DNA of 52,222 bases from CALMFT01 sp035333525 (lineage in GTDB: Bacteria; Patescibacteriota; Gracilibacteria; Absconditabacterales; Absconditicoccaceae). Under the pieces are notes generated by a model, which did no database searches, was not told the DNA's origin, and worked only from the letters and a program-made list of their open reading frames with translations. Shown here in pieces: positions 21,613 through 32,900 of this stretch (positions are counted from its first letter, which is position 1; each line of letters begins with the position of its first letter). The position numbers were made by a program, and so were the translations under genes. The DNA is taken from positions 1 through 52,222 of the forward strand of contig DAOQQF010000004.1 of assembly GCA_035333525.1 (NCBI GenBank). Direction: 5' to 3'.

Positions 21613-22647
21613 TTATACAAAAAGTCAATCCATTACTGATGGATTATTAGATTGTTTATCTATGTTTTTTTTTATATCTTTTCACAAAGCGATAAGATCT
21701 CATTCATTAAATTGATATTGTTCTCCATCAATATAAAACTCTCAGAATTTATAAAGATAGAGGAGTACTCACAAAGTCATTTTAACATCTCACTTACAGT
21801 ATTCTTTTACTTTTTTAAGTGATTCATTGTTGCCATTATTAAGCCAGTCTTTGAGAAGTTCAGATCATTGCATGCCTCATCATTCAAGTGTTTTTTGAAG
21901 TCATACTAATGCTGTTGCAATTTTATTAAGTCACATTCTCTTTCAGGTGGTATTTCGCAAGTAATAAAAGAGATCGATTGACTTATTATTGAGAATTGCT
22001 ATTTCTTCTTCACCATATCAGGCGCTATAGCATACAATCAGATTATCAAATCATATAGTATTAAATCACACAATATATCACTCATAACTAAGAAGATAGT
22101 CGGCAAATTTCTTGATTGATTCTTTATCTATATATTTAAATCAGCTATCTAATGATTGTTGGGCATCTGATGATTCAATCATATATCCTAGTTGAAAATC
22201 TACACCTTTGAGATTTGGCGTAAGGACGGACAATGTTTCTACATCATAGGTAATAAAATGTTTTGCTCAAATAGTTCTCATTTCTCAGTTTTGATACTCG
22301 TCAAAAACAATATCAAGTATAGAATCTCATGCTTTATGATCTTTGGTTGATTTTAGTTTATTGTGAAATTTATTGAGTAGTTCATGATCAATAATGATTT
22401 CAATTTTTTCTTTTTCATCAATACACATATAGCGATATTCTGAAGGAGATCATGGCGTTGTAGATCTAGAAAACCTCATAAGCGGTTCGGTTCCATTTCG
22501 AAATTGGACCTGGTCTCATAGTGTAAATTGTGTTTTAAGGAAATCTTTGATAGTAAGACAGTTTTCTCGTTTCATTACTCATTTGAGATTACTCCAAAAT
22601 CCTCATCAAAATTGTTCTAGCTGATCTCGTGAATAACGTTTATACAT
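21613..22647 (-). CDS. DEDD-type 3'-5' exonuclease-like (RNase H-fold) protein
   Basis: 344 residues. The C-terminal two thirds show the exonuclease signatures: ITYDVETLS (Exo I, D and E), GFNTIGFDNLIVCY (Exo II, N-x3-FD), SIDLFYYLRN and YCKGDVKMTLGVLLY (Exo III Y-x3-D). This arrangement matches the YprB/PolB-exonuclease-related RNase H-like family. The N-terminal 110 residues are unfamiliar and contain a charged stretch. Substrate (DNA or RNA) cannot be told. It has no helicase partner nearby. 15 bp separate it from the secreted protein gene upstream, suggesting one transcript. Confidence 0.75.
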
Positions 22648-22662
22648 TGTTCTAACTGTGAG

Positions 22663-23502
22663 TTAATTATCGGTAATATTGCATTGATCCATTTTTTGAT
22701 CTATTTTTTTGGTCACCGCTGCAGTATCATTCTTTGCTTGTTCAGTAGTTTTTATGATATCATTAAGTTGTTCTTGACTATCGCTATTGATTGCTTCTTG
22801 GATTTTAGTTTTGATAATGTGAGCATTGATCGTTGTTGCTGATTGTTGAGTATTAGCTATTATATTGATATGTTGTGGGATATAGTTATGGATGCATTCA
22901 TTGGTTTTTTGATCAAGTATGGCGCTCGTATATCCTTGTTTACCTTGAACAATAAGTGGATTAAACATCATTCCTCTAATGATATCACATAATGCTTGAT
23001 ATTTAGTATACAATCATGTAGAACCAGTATAATATCATGCTTGAGCCAAAATAATAGAGTACGTGCCTGTTGCTTGTCGTAGTTTATGATAACGTTCTTG
23101 ATATGTTGCTGGAAGTTCAGTAATCGAATCCTTTGCTGATCATTCTGTAATTTCTTCTCGCATAGCCCTCAGTTCCAATCATGCAGGATCACTTTTTAAT
23201 CATAATGATTCTGCTGTTCAGGCCAACTTTTTAAATCCAATCCACAAAAGATGATCATACATATACTGAGAAGATGGCACTTGATTGTCTGATTTATTTG
23301 GTGGACAGTTTGTTTGCATATTGGCATATGCACTTTCAATATCTTCTTTAGTGAAAAATCCAAGATTTGTGGGTATAGTCTTGGTGAGAAGCAGATTACA
23401 GTCATTACGATACTCCTGACTGTAGCCAAATTGTGACCATCATAACAAACTTATGATAATCAGAAGAACAGAAATGATGCTGATGGTAAATGATCGTTTC
23501 AT
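22663..23502 (-). CDS. Secreted or membrane-anchored helical protein of unknown function
   Basis: 279 residues. N-terminal signal or anchor at 5-24 (FTISIISVLLIIISLL) precedes YSQEYRNDCNLLL. The mature part is mostly helical, with Cys at NDC, NCPP, ALCDII, NEC and QCN, and ends in a Lys/Asp-rich helix (QAKNDTAAVTKKIDQKMDQ). I do not recognise a family. It sits 10 bp after dus and 15 bp before the exonuclease-like gene, so it is likely in the same operon. Its TGA codons sit among ordinary GG codons, as in its neighbours. Confidence 0.7.
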
Positions 23503-23512
23503 AATCTATCTA

Positions 23513-24607
23513 TTATAATCAATTGAAATACGTATTAATATGGCTTGTAAGCTCATAATAATCCGTGATAGGCACAATGGACTGTTTGAACTCTTTGTTG
23601 CCTTTCAAGCCATGAACATACCAAAAAAGGTGTTTTCTGAACTCAATAATACTATGCAGTTTGGCTCATCAATCTTGTATATTATCGATATGATAAGTCA
23701 GATTATCAATAATATCATCAAGTTGATTCTTTGATGGTTGCGTTAAACGATTGGTGAGTTTATTAAATACTCAAGGAGTATAATCAAAGTATATCTCATT
23801 TGCAAGCATAAGATGTAGATGACTGTAGATAGTGTCAAGTAGTTCTCTGTGTGTAGGAAGATAGTTAGTCAGTGCCCAGGGTGAGCACATTGCTGATTGA
23901 CCAAGCATGATCCCATCGATTCATCAATCTTGTATATGTATTAATCAACTTGTTGCATCATCAATACCTCAGTTACCAAGTATAACAACGTCTCATAAAT
24001 TACGTCTGATAAGTTCTTGTTTGACACGATAGATAAAAGATCGATCTACGTCTCATGAGTGCGATTGTTTGTAGGTACGACCATGAATGGTGATCATACG
24101 ACAATGATATGCTGACTCGATAATAAAATCAAACTGTTCATTTTTATCCTCATTGGTAAGTCAGGCACGAGTTTTGATACTAAACGGTTTATGGATTGAT
24201 TGACTAATCTGTTTGATAATCTCCATTGTCTTGGGACGACAACGAAGCATACCAGAACCTGCCTCACAAGACATAATTCTAGGGCTAGGGCATCCGATAT
24301 TGAGCTCTACACCAATAAATGATTCTTGATAATCAGAATCTACTTTTTGAGCAGTTTCTAATAATGTATCATGATTTCATCAATAAATCTGAGCGATGGT
24401 TTGCTCTGATCATTGTGTAGTAAGTAAATGTCTTGATACGTTACTTGGATTACGAATAAATCCATCTGCTGTCATAAATTCGGTAAATCTCAAGAGTTGA
24501 AAGTTGTTGTTTAATGAATTTTGATTATTGTCCCAAATCTGCTTACAGAGCATTCTATAAGCGTTGTTTGTTATACCATCCATGGGAGCAAGAGCGATGT
24601 AGTTCAT
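23513..24607 (-). CDS. dus: tRNA-dihydrouridine synthase
   Basis: 364 residues. FMN-barrel motifs: ALAPMDGITNNAYRMLC at the start, ELNIGCPSPRI with the catalytic Cys, SIKTRAGL, MITIHGRTYKQSHSG and the phosphate-binding strands VVILGNGGI and GGIDGIMLGQSAM. Dus enzymes reduce uridines in the tRNA D- and variable loops using NADPH. The C-terminal part (about 260-364) is helical as usual. Which uridine is targeted cannot be told. It is the 5'-most gene of the minus run down to yidD-fmt. Upstream lies repeat family B. Confidence 0.93.
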
Positions 24608-24665
24608 AGAGTGTTTTTTTTGAGAAGAATACTGTATGTTTTTATTTATTCTTTAAATACTTTTA

Positions 24666-24865
24666 TTCTCTTGATACTTTTTGCACGAGCCCAAAAAGTA
24701 TCCAAAAAGGCCCATCAAAAACAGTATTCGTCTATCCAAACTACCATGTATATCCTCGACACATCTCCTCCCCGTATTTCATACAGGGTCCCAGTCGATG
24801 TGTATACGTATTTCTTATAGTCATGTCTTATCCTCCGATCGCCATACCGTGTTTTTGATTTTTAT
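24666..24865 (+). repeat. Repeat family B, copy 1
   Basis: 200 bp, nearly identical to 26497-26705. It contains hairpin arms TACTTTTT (24675-24682) and AAAAAGTA (24693-24700) around GCACGAGCCC. A nested structure follows in which ACACATC pairs with GATGTGT and encloses a CCCGTAT/ATACAGGG arm. It fills the gap between dus and the amidase gene. Open frames inside it look like by-products of the repeat. Confidence 0.85.
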
Positions 24866-24895
24866 ATTGATTTATTGTTTATTTTTCTCTTACTC

Positions 24896-25960
24896 TTACT
24901 CAAATATATCGTTGATTATTTTTTGCTTAACGCGCCTTATAGTCGGTGTTTTATTACTGATTGGTAGAGATTCGTTACTTGTATTTAGTGTTTTAGGTTC
25001 ATCTTCGCGTTCATACAAGGTATCATTATCGATTTCTTCGATAACAGGTTGTGTACTTTTCGCTGAGACATAACCACGCGCTTTTGCTACTGCTCGTTTG
25101 ATTTTGGGTATCAGCTTATAGAGATGTTCTCCAGGACACGAGGTATCTCCTACATCACGATGTCAAATCATACTATCATAGGTACTATTACGAATATAGG
25201 GAGATTTGATAGTTGTATCAAACTCATGAAAAATAACATCCTTCATAGGATTGATTTTGTATTTTGCTGATAAGGCGACCAAAAGATGAAACAATGATTG
25301 TATTTGTTCTTTGGTTGGTTGTTCACTATCAAAGTTCCCCATAAGTGCTATACCTATAGAGTCTGTATTATTCCAGCTAGCATGAGCACCCACTGCATCA
25401 GGTCATCATGCTCTGCCTTCATAGATTGTGCCCAATGGTCAGATGATATAGTTGTATCAGATATCTCACCGATCTCTCGTAAATGTATGGAAGTGATAGA
25501 TGTCTTTCATAGTTTCTATTTCTCAACTCATTGTATTAATAGCATGTATTGATCAGGCAGTATGATGTATGATGAGCTTTTGTTTTGTTTTTTTGATGCT
25601 AATGGGTCGTTTGAGTCGTCATCACCCTTTGTTGTTTTTAGTCCATATCGTATCAATAGTAAACTCTTTTTTGAACCATTTTACGATGGTGCTTTCTGCA
25701 ATAGATCGTTTTTTTTTGTAATCACTCATAGGGTTGTAGGTTGTCGTATCCGATGTATCAGATGATGCTTTTGCATTTCTCCATGACTCATCTGCTCACC
25801 ATTCAGAACGTTTTACAATAGGAAGATTATCCAACAAGACAGATGATGCATAGCTATTATAAGATAATCAGAAAAACATCCATCCTCCTACAAGGACAAA
25901 GCAAACGATCTTTATAAAAAGATTTTGATAAGATGTTAATGTTGTTGTATGATATTTCAT
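24896..25960 (-). CDS. N-acetylmuramoyl-L-alanine amidase (Amidase_2/PGRP type)
   Basis: 354 residues. Signal or anchor at about 14-32 (LFIKIVCFVLVGGWMFFGLS). The amidase domain spans about 40-300: VKRSEWGADESW, first zinc ligand in KLIIHHTAGS, RGDIGYNYIIGPLGTIYEGR, GAHASWNNTDSIGIALMGNF and the last ligands in GHRDVGDTSCPG. A region of about 50 residues between the SEWGA motif and HHTAG (KKKRSIAESTIVKWFKKEF) resembles the insert seen in large bacterial PGRP-like amidases. It cleaves the amide between MurNAc and the stem peptide, so it could remodel the cell's own wall or act on a neighbour. A Ser/Glu-rich tail ends at TAA. It lies between the two family B repeats. Confidence 0.9.
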
Positions 25961-26464
25961 GCTATACTAATAATTATTAGAGGAGTGGTTTCAATAGTTT
26001 TGGTTTTGATAACTCATTGTAAATCAAAGTAGATATTATGTCAATACTGATGATGATAGTTTGAAAAATGTAAAACAGTCGTGTGATGAGTTTGTTTCAT
26101 TATAAATGTTTCTCTTGCAATTTGAACTTTTCTGAGTATCATGGTGAGTGACTGATTGAGACAGGTCACTCCACATAGGAATCCTTTTGATCGGTATCTT
26201 GCCTTGTTTTTCTAGGCGTCGAATACACTTGTGTACACTAGTACCAGGGTATTCAATCTATCATGGGAAGGGGAATTTCATTATTGTATTTCTCTCATGT
26301 TCTTTGTACGCTATACGTTGTATAATGTTATATAAGGATATAAGAGAAGTACACTGTGCTTCATCCTCTTCCCATGAGTTCTCTTTATGAGAGTCATGGC
26401 GAGTTGTTTCCAACTTGCTTTTTCTTTTTTTCAATATCTCTATCATACTCCCTTTGTTTTTCAT
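25936..26464 (-). pseudogene. Broken or unrecognised coding remnants
   Basis: Three pieces are seen on the minus strand. (a) A 68-codon frame from 26464 to 26258 (MKNKGSMIEILKKRKSKLE...MKFPFP) ends at TAG and uses no TGA before its last sense codon. (b) The same frame continues after that TAG with IEYPGTSVHKCIRRLEKQGKI. (c) A second frame from 26211 to 25936 (GFLCGVTCLNQSLTMILRKV...HNIYFDLQG) overlaps the amidase start by 25 nt. A VanW-like cast (Cys motif followed by a His-rich strand and DL-F) is possible in (c) but weak. The pieces could be one decayed gene or unrelated short frames. Low certainty. Confidence 0.3.
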
Positions 26465-26496
26465 ACTTTACTTTTCATATTTTACTTTTCATACTT

Positions 26497-26705
26497 TTCT
26501 CTTGATACTTTTTGCACGAGCCCAAAAAGTATCCAAAAAGGCCCATCAAAAACAGTATTCGTCTATCCAAACTACCATGTATATCCTCGACACATCTCCT
26601 CCCTGTATTTCATACAGGGTCCCAGTCGATGTGTATATGTATTTCTTATAGTTATGTCTTATCCGTCTTATCCTCCGATCGCCATACCGTGTTTTTGATT
26701 TTTAT
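26497..26705 (+). repeat. Repeat family B, copy 2
   Basis: It matches 24666-24865 with three C/T differences and a 9-nt tandem duplication (GTCTTATCC). Direct orientation relative to copy 1. In this copy the inner hairpin is perfect: CCCTGTAT-TTC-ATACAGGG. A short AT-rich tandem (TTTACTTTTCATA-type units) precedes it. Confidence 0.85.
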
Positions 26706-26721
26706 GATTTTTCTTATTTGT

Positions 26722-26733
26722 CAGACATGTCTG
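26722..26733. promoter_or_regulatory. Palindrome upstream of the giant gene's leader promoter
   Basis: CAGACATGTCTG is a perfect 12-bp palindrome within a longer near-palindrome (TTGTCAGACATGTCTGTCAA). It lies about 10 bp upstream of the -35 of the leader promoter, a position suitable for a dimeric regulator. No regulator is identified. Confidence 0.4.
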
Positions 26734-26743
26734 TCAAATCACA

Positions 26744-26772
26744 TTGTATATAATTGAATGATAGTATATAAT
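26744..26772 (+). promoter_or_regulatory. Sigma-70-like promoter (leader of giant surface protein)
   Basis: TTGTAT (26744-26749), 17 bp spacer, TATAAT (26767-26772). This is the best complete promoter I see in the window. The predicted start, about 26779, is at the ATG of a small leader frame. Confidence 0.6.
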
Positions 26773-26779
26773 ACAAATA

Positions 26780-26863
26780 ATGAAAATCAGAACTCTTTGT
26801 CAATCAAAATACACATGAATCAAGGATCAAACCTTGATTTTTTTCTTGTTTACTGATAACTAA
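26780..26863 (+). CDS. Putative leader peptide with one UGA codon before a terminator hairpin
   Basis: 27 codons in code 25 (MKIRTLCQSKYT-G-IKDQT...). Its single TGA, codon 13 at 26816-26818, sits where the terminator stem begins. If UGA stops translation or stalls the ribosome, only a 12-residue peptide is made. The ATG lies about 7 nt after the -10, so the message would be leaderless. Its status as a real peptide is inferred from position only. Confidence 0.35.
26818..26843 (+). terminator. Rho-independent terminator / attenuator in the leader
   Basis: AATCAAGG (26818-26825), loop ATCAAA, CCTTGATT (26832-26839) and a run of T. It lies about 40 nt after the predicted transcript start and 155 bp before the giant gene. 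It would end a short RNA of about 65 nt or act as an attenuator. No other plus-strand gene upstream needs it. Confidence 0.65.
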
Positions 26864-26998
26864 TAGTTATAGGGGTATAATTCTCTTATTCAGATTATAT
26901 GTATTTAGCAATTTGCTATCACAAACAACCTGTTTTATTGTATTCTATCGTATCCTTTATTATTTGTATTGTATTTTAGTTTTTCTTACTCTTTTCTA

Positions 26999-29900
26999 AT
27001 GTTTACTCGTTGGATCAAACAATCTCTATTTGTACTTATTGCTTGTTTTCTGGTCATTGAACATCTCTTGAGTCCTGTCGTATTGACGATACTGCCGTTG
27101 GTCGGAGAACCCCTTGCGCAGTTCTCTTCGAGTATATGAATAGACCTAGGAAAGAGGTGAGATATGGTTGCGTTTGCGACTTACACTATACCTGATAGTC
27201 AGAAAACACCAGGTACGAGTTATAAGTGAAGAGATGTAGGGTGAACTGATTATAAATTTTCTTCTGAAGTGGTGACTGGTAAAAATTGAGAAACAGTGAA
27301 TTATGTAGTAGTATACAATCCTAGTGAATCTGAAATCAAATCACGAAATCCAACTGATGGTTATAAGGTTATTGATTCATGGACTAATGGTCTTTGCAAT
27401 TTAAAAGTCTTACCATGACAATTCGTAACTAATTCTCAGATATTGTCTACTAGTTGTGATGAGTGAAGTGACGAGATACAATTTGATCCTCTTTTTACAG
27501 CAAATTCTATGAGAGGAAATTTATCAGATTCCAATAATAATAATGGTTTTATATGAACTCCATTAAAAATAGCAAATGGTTCAGCTAGTGCTGATGATAA
27601 GATCTATGCTTATTCTGCATGATGAACAACAGTAAAAATATTATATGTAGCATGAGATAAATCTGAAACGTTTACAGTAGATCTGATGAACCCTACAATA
27701 GCCTGAACTATTCCAAACTGAGTACCTTTGCCAGCATGATGAAATCATATAGCATCTCATTATAGTTACTCCACAACACCAGCAATACCTACAAAATGTA
27801 ATGAAATATCCACAAATATAACCTCTAATTTTACTTTTTCTCCATCTGTTGATCCGGAAGATATATGTAATATTGGTGATATAGAACGAAGTGATGGGGG
27901 AAGTGAATATGTTTATGTTAATTTATCTAATGATCCTAATGGTAGTAATAGTAATGATCGTACTTGGATGTGTATTGATGGAGTATGTACTCCGACAATT
28001 TTAACGGAACCTTTTATGATGAAAAATGGTTCTACTCCGGTAGCGGTCGCTTGACATGATTATTATGATGCATTTGGTCATACTATTAATAAACAAGGAA
28101 GTTCTGCCTATTCGAATATAAATACTATTCGATGAAATCCTACTACTGTATGATTGTGAAATAGTATAAATAAGTATGAAATCATACTACGAGCGAATAA
28201 TGATTGATTATATCTTTATCCTGCTGAAGCTACGTGAAGTTTGAAATGAAAGTGTTCATATAAATGAACCCTCCATTCAGATGTAGTTTTATGATGATTT
28301 GGAGATATATCACCTAATACACTTATTGGATCTGATTATAATTATTATAATAATGATGATTGTTCTGGTACCCCAAAATGAGGCTGAAAAATAGTGGTAT
28401 GATATAATCCAACACCAATTATGCAATGAGATTATTGTATTGAGGTAATCACCACCCAGTGTGATTGATCATTTACACTCTACCAACCTCTTAAGCATGT
28501 TTATGCAGAGCTTGAATGAACTATAGAATCTGCAAATACTTTCAAAGAGTGTCTTATAAACAATACAGTTCTTGGCTCTCCTGCTTCTACTAATATCGAT
28601 TCTCCTGAATGTATTATGGGAGCTCTTAAGGTTGCCAAAGCAGTTTCATGATGAGTATTGACAGGATTTGCAAAGGGTAGTGGTGTCAACTTTGTAATAT
28701 CAATTACTAATGATGGCAAAAATGAAGCTAAACAAATTGATATAATGGATATTCTGACTGACACCAATGTTATTAAACGAGATATTACAAAATCTGTTTT
28801 AGTATCATGAACTAATTGCCCAGCTCTAACCAATGTTACTACTACGGAAAAAGATGCAAAGCCTACTTTAGCTGCTGGTCTCAAACCAGGTAAAACGTGT
28901 GATCTAGTAGTGACCGCTCTTTTTTCATGATATTGATGTTATACCAATAAAGCAACTGCTAAACAAGATGGTATGACGAGTGAAGTACCAAGTAATGAAA
29001 TAACTGTATGTACTACATGAATGAAGCTAGAACTTATGAAAGAGTTAGTTTGATCTGTAACAACTTGATGAGACGCAACATTCAGACTAACTATTAAAAA
29101 TACCTGATTGGGTAGCTTTCCTAAAGATTGAACTATAAAGATAGAAGACTTATTTACAAGTTGATTAGAGTTTAAATCTATTGCAAGTAATGCAGATGGC
29201 TGTGTATTTGAATGATCTACTCCTTCGGCTTGAACGAAAACCCCATTATTATTTTCTCTTAAAACAACAAAAGAAATAAAAGAAAAAGAATCATGTACTT
29301 TGAATGCGGTATTTAAGTTTTCTTCAACCTGAACCGAAACAAATACATGATGTATTACTTCTACTACACCAAATTTTGGTAATCAAAAATCCTGTTCATC
29401 AGCGTCAGTAAGTGGTTCTCAGTTATCGGGCTCATGTACTGTTTCAGGTACGGTAACGAGTGGGACACTTAATGCTACGTGTACAGTTACTCCATGAGGT
29501 TCAGTAAGTACCATTGGGATTACTGCATTGGGTCAGGCTCAGAGTGGTACAACAAGTCCTTTTGCTGCAACCTTTACCATATCTACTGGATCAAGCTGAC
29601 AAAAAAATATTTCTCTTGGATGTATGTTTACTCTGTCCAATGGATTCACTGGGACGTGTGCAGGAGTTACTACAGAAATAGAGAACAAAAACACTTCTAA
29701 TACACCTACTACTCCTCCATGAGATAAGCCTTCTCCAAAAGGTGATTCTCCTTCCAATCAAGGTGGTTCCAAATGATGATGAGGTCAGTGTAAAGGATGA
29801 GAGTGTAAGAAAAAAGAGTGTCAGGCTTCCAATTTTGGTCCATGAGCTACTGTTCCTTTTTCAGCTGGTATTGTAAACAATGACCCTAATGTGGCTATGG

Positions 29901-32900
29901 AATGAGTTCAGTTCCGAGATGAGCTACCTGCTGGTATGGCTATGTATGAGTGGACTGCTACGATTGATGGACAAGTTGTTAAACAAGGTAATAAGAACTG
30001 AGCAAGAGGTAGAGTAGAGCTTACACCAGATCTTGTATGAGTTACAATACCACCGCTCAAGACTCTGAATATCAATTATGTTACCAAAATAGATCAAACA
30101 TCTAATTTTGGATCATATATCAATCCTGGAGCAAATCTTTTTGAATGTGATGATAATGGTAATAAGGTTCCAACATCATGAAATAGTAGCCCAAATCCCA
30201 ATGGTAATAGTGACGCTGGCCAGCCACAAAATAAGTGTGGATGATGAGCATCCAATGCTCCTGCTAGTTCCAATAACTTTCAACCACAATCGTTTAAATT
30301 ACCAGGAGCTGGTACTGGAGCTTGATCATGAACTGTAGCTACATGATGAAATGATTTGAGATGTGAACCAAAGCTCTATGATATAGCGGTTACCAAAAAA
30401 GTACTTAGTGAGAAAATTGAAGTAGGTAAGTCACTCAAATTCGAAGTTACTATCAAAAATGAATGATTGAGAACGGTTAGTGGGCTGGTGATACAAGATA
30501 TGTTTAGTGGAGTAGTTATCAAACCTCCTTTTGTGGTTACATCTTCATCCAATAGTTGATCAGTTACTACAAACTCTACTTCATTATGAATACCTCAATG
30601 ATACTATAGTACTGCCAATACAGGTATGTTCAACCTCATGTCATGATGAACATTGAGTGGATGACAAAGTGTAACTATTATTATTGATACGATACTATCA
30701 GGTACCAAATTTGAAAATAAAATCCAAGCATGTAATTATAAAGATATTTTGGATCCAGACTCTGATTCATGTAATGGTTTTGATAAGTGAGAAGATGATA
30801 ATGCAATGATATCATGATGAGTAGATACTTCTTCATTATGAGATAAACTTTGGTTTGATACTAATGGTGATGGTCTACAATCAACATGAGAAAAAGGTAT
30901 TGCTGATAGTATTGTTCAACTTGTGCAATGTGGTACTGATGTTGTTGTTATGACAGGAAAGACCTCATCTGATGGTATATATGGTTTTTCTGCTATTGCT
31001 CCTTGAAAGTATGCAGTGAGATTTGATGTGAGTTCTCTCAAGTGATTTGTTTTATCTCCAAAAAATGTCTGAACTGATGATTTAGTTGATAGCGATAGCG
31101 ACAAGATTGATGGTAAGTATGCTGTCACTGAATGTATTACGCTTACTGGTGGTCAGAATTATTTATGACATGATTTGTGACTTACTCTTGATTACAAAAA
31201 TATGACTGGTGTAAGTTTCTTGAGTATTACCAAAAAACTTGTCTCTTCGGGTATGATCATCTGATGAGAGTTACTCTTTGAAGTAACTGTTATCAATGAA
31301 TGAATTATGTGATCTACTGGTATTCAAGTCAAAGACAAATTTATTGGTTTGACAGGACTCAAAATAGGAACATGAAAAGATAATCTGAAAGCATTTACTG
31401 CTGCTACCAATGATGTGATTATATGGTCTGGTATTACTTTATGAGGTAAACCATGAGGTTTAGGGGCTACTCCTTGTACTGGAGCATGATGTCCTACTAC
31501 ATACGGACCTACGTGAAGTAATCAGTTTATATTTTATGTTTCTGCTACTCTTACAAGCGGTTCATTTTCAAATTATGTTCAGCTCTGTAATTATGATACC
31601 AACAAAGAAGGTGTTAGACCTCCGACTCCCAAAAATATCCCTTGTGACAATAGTGTCAATCAGCCAGATGATGATTTGGTAAGCGGATCGGTATTGAGTA
31701 TTATGTTTGGTGACTTTGTATGGAACGATACTGATAAAAACTGAATACAAAATACAGGAGAACAATGAGTATGAGGTATAGACTTGGAACTCTATGCTTG
31801 TAATAATACTTGAACACTGATCAAAAAAACAAAATCAGCATGAGATGGGTCATATAAATTTGATAATCTGACTCCATGATCGTATATCGTCAAAGCGTTG
31901 CTTATAGCACCAAATGACAAGTATGCTTTTACTCAATGAAATCAATGATCCGATAGAGCAAAAGATAGCAACATCAAAACACTAAGTTCATCTACTATTG
32001 CTTGGACTGATTGTATCAATCTTTCTATGTGATCCAATGATACGAGTATTGATATTGGTTTGATCCACCAAGCAACCGATCTTCAGGTTACCAAGACAAC
32101 AATGACTCCGTATGTTACTTCATGAGATATTGTAATCTTTATGGTCGAACTTAAAAATATTGGTCAGGGTGTAGTAAAACAATATACCTTGGTAGACAAG
32201 CTTCCTGTGGGATTGACTTTTGATGGACTTAATACTATGGATAAAATTACCTTATCACATTGGATGAGTTGATCAACTACATGAGATAGTAAACAACTAT
32301 CAACAATTTGTGGTTATCCTGCAAATGGTTGGTCTATTACCTCTAACAGTATTACAGGATATGTTCCTAGTAGTAGTATTGGAAGTAATATTTGAACCAA
32401 TCAATCGTGTATATATAGAATCAAAGCAAAAGTTATTTCAAATACCGTTGGTCAAGGAGCTAATATTGTGTGAGTTTCTCAAGTAAATGAAGAATCAAAT
32501 ATTAGTAATAATACTTGATCGGCAATGGTAAATGCCCAACCAGCATGTGACTTAATTACTGTTAATCCATGATATGGAGATGCTCCTTTTGAACTCATGT
32601 ACTCAGTCAATGCAACAGCTGGTACGGTACGTTTATTGGATGCAAGTCAGAATATCATTAGTTCGTCATTGGCTCTTTCAGGTAAACAATCAATAGCAAA
32701 TCCATGATATTATTACTTGGAGTACATTGGTGGTGCTTACAATGGAAGTGGAGTAAAATGTCTTAGACCAGTTGTGGTCAAAGAACTTACTGAATGTACA
32801 GCGATTACCGCAACACCAACATCTGATACTCAGTATAATGTAACATGTGCTGGTAATTATGCTTCTTCATACAAGATTGACTTATACAAATGAACTTGAA

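Noticed and set aside
24521..24820. Plus-strand open frames within repeat B (about 24521-25073 and 26387-26757)
   Set aside because: They arise from the repeat sequence itself and the antisense of dus and the amidase; the same peptide appears in both copies, with no start signal or domain.
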